A stretch of 64,000 nucleotides of DNA from Pomphorhynchus laevis (taxonomy: Eukaryota > Acanthocephala > Palaeacanthocephala > Echinorhynchida > Pomphorhynchidae), in contig WNNJ02000909.1 of the NCBI GenBank assembly GCA_012934845.2, positions 88,790 to 152,789 of the forward strand. The letters are read 5' to 3'. The notes below the pieces were generated by a model. The model saw only the letters and a list, made by a program, of their open reading frames with translations. It made no database searches and was not told the DNA's origin. The stretch's first letter is position 1. Each line of letters begins with the position of its first letter. Position numbers and translations under genes: made by a program. Below are positions 59,200 to 64,000 of the stretch, piece after piece.

Positions 59200-60489
59200 T
59201 GCATACTTATAATTTAAAGAGTAGTAATTTACGAATTAGATATATTTGGATAAATTATTGTATATTTATCGTTCTTAACGACAGTTTTTCAATTTGCTTA
59301 ACTACACAATAAAATTTTTATACACTCTTTTTTAATTTCAATTAGACATTATTGTTTTGAAGAATTTTCACATATTTACTTAACCGATGCTGAATTAGAA
59401 CTATAAATATAATTTTTAACATAAATAATGTTTAATATACATTTTTTAGATTACTTCAAATTTAATATTTTTAAGTCATCTTGAATAAACATATTGATGC
59501 TAAATAAAAATAGGGTGTTATGATTAAAAATAAAAACAAATTAATATCTCGAATCAATATCACTTATTATGTTAAAGCAATGACGTAATTTATCTTGACA
59601 AAATTTAATAAACAAAGCAAACGGTTATGTGAGGTCTGATTAATATCCTTCTATCAAGAGGCTATAAATTATTATAATAAATAATTCAATATGTGGTTTT
59701 GATAAATGTACCGATAATTAGCAACAAATTAATGAACTGGATTTGGTGTTGTTTCTTATAAATCTTAACATAATGGCACAATGTAACATGTATGTATTAT
59801 TAATAAAAATAAATCCAGATTCAATAATATAATCGATTTAATCTTTATCAAAATGGATATTTACGGTATTAGCTTCACATGCTAACAGTAGATTGTAATG
59901 TAAATTGTTATATTTCTGTCATAATAAAATTTATAAGAATTGCTTTTAAGAAGATATTCAGTAACCAAAAAATCAAATAATCGTTTAATATATGAAAAGG
60001 TCGTATATTTTCATCTTCATCTCTATAATGTGAACATGAAATCGCTCCAATGAATAATGATTATTTTGATTGATTTAAGTGATTGATTTGTTAAATGAAT
60101 GAAACAAGACAATTTTGTGCTAATCATGTGTATTGCTTAATAAATTATAAATATCTTGCATTACCGTTGGCAACATTTTACAACGAGCGCAACTACTCGT
60201 ATATTTCACAAATTGATTCTTTTATATTAAGCCATAAATCATCGTCTTCTAACTACTTATCTTTATTAATATCTATGGTTTCTACTGTTTTCAGTTTGCA
60301 TTTTTATCGTCTGTGACATATTTCTCGGCAAATACGGATCAATTTTAACGGTACAATTTACAAATTTACCATTTGAGTTTGGGATGCGATTTAATGTGAT
60401 TATTCATATCTGTTTGCACCAAATAAGATCATAAGATTAAATCGATTCTTCATACTTGATAGCTGAACAATAAGATTTTTATAATCAAC
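59200..60489. other. Intergenic stretch between dynein and the 128-codon ORF
   Basis: AT-rich and without a supported gene or shared repeat. It should contain the dynein promoter and 5' UTR (just above 59199), but no diagnostic promoter element stands out. A 73-codon plus frame at 60095-60316 is not supported. Confidence 0.4.
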
Positions 60490-60876
60490 CTATTCTTCAT
60501 TAATGTACACTAAGTCTTCTGAAATTGTATTAGAAGACTGATTATCGATACGATTTGCAGCATTGAAAATATGGAAGTAGAGAGGAAATATATCCTTTAA
60601 ATCAAACTGAACAGCTCCATTCCATAATACATTAAAGATAACGTCAAATTGACCCAAAAATTTGATCATAAGTTTCACATTTTTGGATGAGTTCGGTGTA
60701 CATGTAATCAATTTGGCATCGTATTGATCAACCGCGTTTAAATATACCTCAAGTGTACCGTTAGGGACACTTGAGGGATTGTTAATTATGTCAAGTGCAG
60801 CTGAAAAAGGGAGGAAATCTGTTACATTTGTCCTTTCAGAATCGATACAGTTAAACCACTCCGACACGTTCTTCAA
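60490..60876 (-). CDS. Unidentified host ORF, 128 codons
   Basis: The frame opens after a TGA near 60883 and encodes EWFNCIDSERTNVTDFLPFS, then AALDIINNPSSVPNGTLEVY, KFLGQFDVIFNVLWNG and an acidic end SEDLVYINEE. There is no ATG at the start (first sense codons AAC-AAA-TTG), so this is probably a downstream exon or uses an upstream start. Composition is protein-like. The family is not recognised. Its first 30-odd codons recur twice near Eaf, at 61475-61560 and 62693-62750. Confidence 0.5.
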   Translation of the reverse strand: MKNVSEWFNCIDSERTNVTDFLPFSAALDIINNPSSVPNGTLEVYLNAVDQYDAKLITCTPNSSKNVKLMIKFLGQFDVIFNVLWNGAVQFDLKDIFPLYFHIFNAANRIDNQSSNTISEDLVYINEE

Positions 60877-61469
60877 TTTGTTTCACTTGATTAATAATTG
60901 CATCCATGATTCAATATTACTGAAAATATTTCCAAAAATTTTATTATTGCAGTCAAATGTAAAATGAGAAATATGCAGTCAGTTTAGCAAAAATAAAATG
61001 TAGCAAATGTGAATTTTTGATTTAATTTTTGATTAAATTTGAAAAAAAATTCTTTCAGATTTAATTGTCAACGATTCACATAAAAAGTAAAAGTTTAATT
61101 ATTTTGATTAAAGAATTTAGCAGACTAAAACTTTTGATGCCACCTAATTGTGTCTAGGTGCGATTTTGGTCAAAGTGTAGTAACATGAGACCGGATTTTA
61201 CTTTGATAAAAATATTGTTCATGATATATTGATATTTTTTAATTTTTTATGGTGGCTAAAACGGTTTTAACGACTGCATCATTATCAAACAAGTGATCTA
61301 TTATGTTCCTGATTGACATTTTATTTATTACACGATTGGAGTGTATGTAGCGTGAGTAACACGGTCAATGTGTAGAACAGGCGAGCATCATCGTTATTTT
61401 TGTAATAGAAGCATTGAATATAAGTTTTTCCAACCTTTTAATTAGTGATTTAAGAGCTCAGATAATTTA

Positions 61470-61800
61470 GGGATTGTTAATTATATTAAGTGCAGCTGAA
61501 AAATGAAGAAAATTAGTTATAGTTGTCCTTTCAGAATCGATACAGTTAAACCAGTCCTAAATGAATCAAGCGTACACTAACGTATCCGTGAAAACTTGGT
61601 GCTATGAGATTTCACATAATCACGTTATCTACGTTTATAGTAAATTGAGATGATGTATTTATGAATTAATATAAGCGGCATATCGTTAGAACATGATACC
61701 GAATTTTTTTTGATAAAGAGGCTGTTCATGATAAATTGATATTTTGTGTTTCCAATGTAACTACGACAATGTAATGATAATCATATTTTTCCTGGGTGTT
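61470..61800 (-). repeat. Duplicated partial exon, copy B
   Basis: The minus strand reads DWFNCIDSERTTITNFLHFS, AALNIINNP then stop: a mutated copy of the 5' part of the 60490-60876 ORF. Here it is preceded by an acceptor-like TTCATTTAG. Flanking sequence (GTACACTAACGTATCC through TAATGATAATCATATTTTTC) is shared with 62693-63003. A pseudogene fragment or an alternative exon. Confidence 0.75.
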
Positions 61801-61926
61801 TGTAATGTTTTTCTTTGATAAAGAGGCTGTTCATGATAAATTGATATTTGAAATGAAAGATTGACTATAAACAACAATGTCAAAGAAATAGTTAACCTCT
61901 TCGTATAATGTCTATAATCGATAGCG

Positions 61927-62664
61927 TTAGACTTCCTCCTCTTCGTTATCACTACTTTCAGATAGCTCCTGATCATCGAGAATATCTGAATCAACCGATC
62001 CACTGACAACTAGCCGGCCTTTTTCCGGTATCATCTGTTTGTTTATAGTGGGCGTGATTATTTGATCTGTTTCACAAAAGTCAGTTAATAATTCTGTTTC
62101 ATAATTAAAACTTCCGTCCGATTCATGATTATCACTATTTGCGTTCGATAAACTGTCAGTTAATTCAGAATCAGATAATGTATGTACGTCATGTGTCATA
62201 TAACCGACGGTCTGTTTACTAATTTCGGTTTCTGGCTGTGAGTTTATAGGTAAAGATTCAGGATCATCAGCGTCGGTTTTATTTGATGAATTGTCACATA
62301 GTTGCAGAAATGTGTCAAAATGTGGCTTAATTTTGCTTGAAAGACTTTGGGGCTTTACTGTGATTGCAGAGCTCAATACTTTTATTGTGAATTTTCCGTT
62401 TTCTTCTATAAGTGCACAATCTCTATAGAAACACAATTTATGAGTTCCTGTAAAAACTGACGTATCGACACTGGATCCTGGTATATTAGCTAGCGTGACA
62501 GTTACTTCATTTGTATTGTTAAATTCAATGTATCCATTAGCGGACTGATCAATTGACGATGGAAGAGAGTCAACTGCCAGATCAAGTGCCTGGAAGTGTT
62601 CCATTCTTCGTGTGGGATTCTCCATTATGGGGTTAGCGATCTCGTAATACGGTCGGGTTAACAT
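61927..62664 (-). CDS. Eaf: ELL-associated factor (Eaf)
   Basis: 245 codons from ATG (62664) to TAA (61927), no intron. The N-terminal half matches the EAF domain: EVTVTLANIPGSS, VFTGTHKLCFYRDCALIEEN and GKFTIKVLSSAITVK correspond to the VTITLPHIPGS, VFKG..RPYQKDCVLI and GEY.LEKLSSSIQVK blocks of animal EAF1/2. The C-terminal half is acidic and Ser-rich (SDSELTDSLSNANSDNHESD; ESSDNEEEEV), as in EAF transactivation tails. EAF binds ELL and supports RNA polymerase II elongation in the nucleus. Length is close to human EAF1 (268). It lies between two copies of a duplicated exon of the neighbouring ORF. Family identification is from remembered consensus and is strong. Confidence 0.85.
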   Translation of the reverse strand: MLTRPYYEIANPIMENPTRRMEHFQALDLAVDSLPSSIDQSANGYIEFNNTNEVTVTLANIPGSSVDTSVFTGTHKLCFYRDCALIEENGKFTIKVLSSAITVKPQSLSSKIKPHFDTFLQLCDNSSNKTDADDPESLPINSQPETEISKQTVGYMTHDVHTLSDSELTDSLSNANSDNHESDGSFNYETELLTDFCETDQIITPTINKQMIPEKGRLVVSGSVDSDILDDQELSESSDNEEEEV

Positions 62665-62689
62665 ATCAATGCTAGATAATATAGCTTTT

Positions 62690-63010
62690 ATGGAGGAAAT
62701 CAGTTACAATTGTCCTTTCAGAATCGATACAGTTAAACCACTCCTAAATGAATCAAGGGTACACTAACGTATCCGTGAAAACTTGGTGCAATGAGATTTC
62801 ACATAGTCACATTATCTACGTTTATTGTAAATTGAGATGATGTATTTATGAATCAATATAAGCAGCATATCGTTAGAACATGAGACCGGATTTTTCTTTG
62901 ATAAAGATGCTGTTCATAATAAATTGATATTTTGTCAGTTTCTAATGTAACTACGACAATGTAATGATAATCATATTTTTCCTGGGTGTTTGTAATGATA
63001 ATAATATTTT
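62690..63010 (-). repeat. Duplicated partial exon, copy C
   Basis: Shares about 300 bp with 61470-61800, including the acceptor-like ATTTAG and EWFNCIDSERTIVTDFLH, after which the reading diverges. With copy B it brackets Eaf as direct repeats; its last part (TCATATTTTTCCTGGGTG) is partly repeated again at 62995-63018. Confidence 0.75.
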
Positions 63011-63079
63011 CCTGGGTGCTGATAGATGCTGATATATATGATCTGTTGGGTTTTGAATTGATTAGTGATGAACCCTATA

Positions 63080-63775
63080 GATTTCAAATCTATATGAACC
63101 ATATAGATTTGTATAAAGCGTACTAAACTCGTACGTATTTATATCCTGAGAATTTATGCCTTTTTTGTGTTCTAAAAATTTCTTTTGTAGAATTAATACT
63201 GAAATAGTGTTTTATACCAGTATTAATTTCGATTACCCTACAATATTTTTTGAAGTGCGTTTTAATTACTTTAAGTATTTTATTTATATAAACAGAAAGT
63301 GGTTGTTATGTACATTTGAAAGCACTACATATTAACCTAGGTTTTATTGGGTTTTTGTGTAATTTTGGATTCCAATATAATATAGGTATAGCTATATTAT
63401 CTGATTCAATTTTTATACCCTTTATAATGATTTATATTTAAATCATTATAATTAACTTCTTTCATCAGTATATCATAATAAACTTTTTTGCATATAAAGA
63501 CAAAGTTATTACTAGCTTTATCAATAGTTGTTATTATACTGTTATGCTTTAATTTAGTAAGTTCTGTATACATATCTTTATTAATTTTATCTCCCTTTTT
63601 ATAATCGTTTGTTATTTTTATTTTCCCTCTAATTTTATCTAATATATAAGTTTTCCAAATGTTTATCTTTGATGTATTTAAGCTTTAACTATTAATCAGC
63701 TTACCAAAGTAAGCATTTAAGCCATTATATAACGAATTGTAAATTTTATTTTTATTGTTATTATTTAATCTATAA
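63080..63775 (-). mobile_element. Minus-strand PLE fragment, N-terminal RT half
   Basis: Matches 42085-42800 in the same orientation (AAATTTCTTTTGTAGAATTA, TTTATCAATAGTTGTTATTA, ACAAAGTTATTACTAGCTTT). It covers the DKASNN motif and the region before it. Broken, ends abruptly at the LINE junction near 63780. Confidence 0.75.
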
Positions 63776-63782
63776 TCTATTT

Positions 63783-64000
63783 GGCATCGGCGAGGGCTGG
63801 CCTCGCAATTCGTCTGGCATCGAAACAGATTCCTGCCAGTTTTGTTATGGTATTAACTGCGCGCAGACTAGTAGCTCTTGACAAGAAGCCTGGCGTCAGG
63901 CCAATAGGAATATGTGAGGTTCCTCGCAGAATAATCAGCAAAGTTATTCTTCGAAAAATAAGCAAGCACATTCAGACGATCGCAGGCAGTGTCCAATTAT
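63783..64000 (+). mobile_element. RelB-type LINE RT fragment, runs off window
   Basis: One plus-strand frame with no stop encodes GLAIRLASKQIPASFVMVLT, then ARRLVALDKKPGVRPIGICE, VPRRIISKVI and HIQTIAGSVQL. This is the RT entry region (LIALDK.PGVRPIG.GEV.RRI) of R2-type-endonuclease LINEs, equivalent to about 37480-37310 of RelA copy 3. GC content is well above the neighbours, as for the RelB piece at 33902. The 5' end is truncated inside the RT. The rest lies beyond the window. Confidence 0.85.

Noticed and set aside
1-64000. CRISPR arrays, rRNA and tRNA genes
   Set aside because: No regularly spaced short repeats, no rRNA core sequence and no convincing tRNA cloverleaf was recognised by eye; a tRNAscan run would settle the tRNA question.

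Overview
This is a strongly AT-rich animal-type nuclear window. The evidence is an axonemal dynein heavy chain (DNAH5/DNAH8 group), an ELL-associated factor (Eaf), a spliced MATH-like gene with a 111-bp intron, and dense Penelope-like (PLE) and non-LTR retroelement remains. Nothing looks bacterial. The species cannot be fixed from the sequence; any lineage with motile cilia or flagellated sperm would fit.

Layout. 1-2187 is mostly unassigned, with a perfect 20-bp hairpin, a remnant resembling the tail of a PLE endonuclease region and one weak coding-like stretch. 2188-8072 (+) holds a host gene inferred here as three exons, whose product looks like three tandem MATH/TRAF-like domains plus a short coiled coil; its 4-kb intron is packed with PLE debris. 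8448-9770 is a short tandem satellite with long fold-back arms and repeated hammerhead-ribozyme-like cores. 9771-43370 is a retroelement graveyard. It contains four copies of an R2-type LINE (called RelA here: Cys-rich N-terminus, RT, CCHC plus restriction-like endonuclease C-terminus), two fragments of a second, GC-richer LINE of the same type (RelB), and many PLE copies in both orientations. Three composite LINE+PLE blocks (about 13.1-16.7, 28.4-33.4 and 35.3-41.7 kb) are duplicates that were later rearranged. A small host exon (22760-23047, minus) sits among them.

44062-59199 (minus) is a 5045-codon uninterrupted reading frame for an outer-arm dynein heavy chain with all four P-loops, stalk and C-terminal region. 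60490-63010 (minus) holds an unidentified 128-residue ORF and an intronless Eaf gene bracketed by duplicated pieces of that ORF's 5' part. The window ends in a minus-strand PLE fragment abutting a RelB LINE fragment that runs off the edge.

The host genes do not form an obvious functional cluster: dynein acts in the ciliary axoneme, Eaf in transcription elongation with ELL. The main interest is the hammerhead-like fold-back satellite, self-templated filler at LINE deletion junctions, the triple MATH-like gene, the giant intronless dynein and the covarying hairpins of the PLE-associated terminal repeats.
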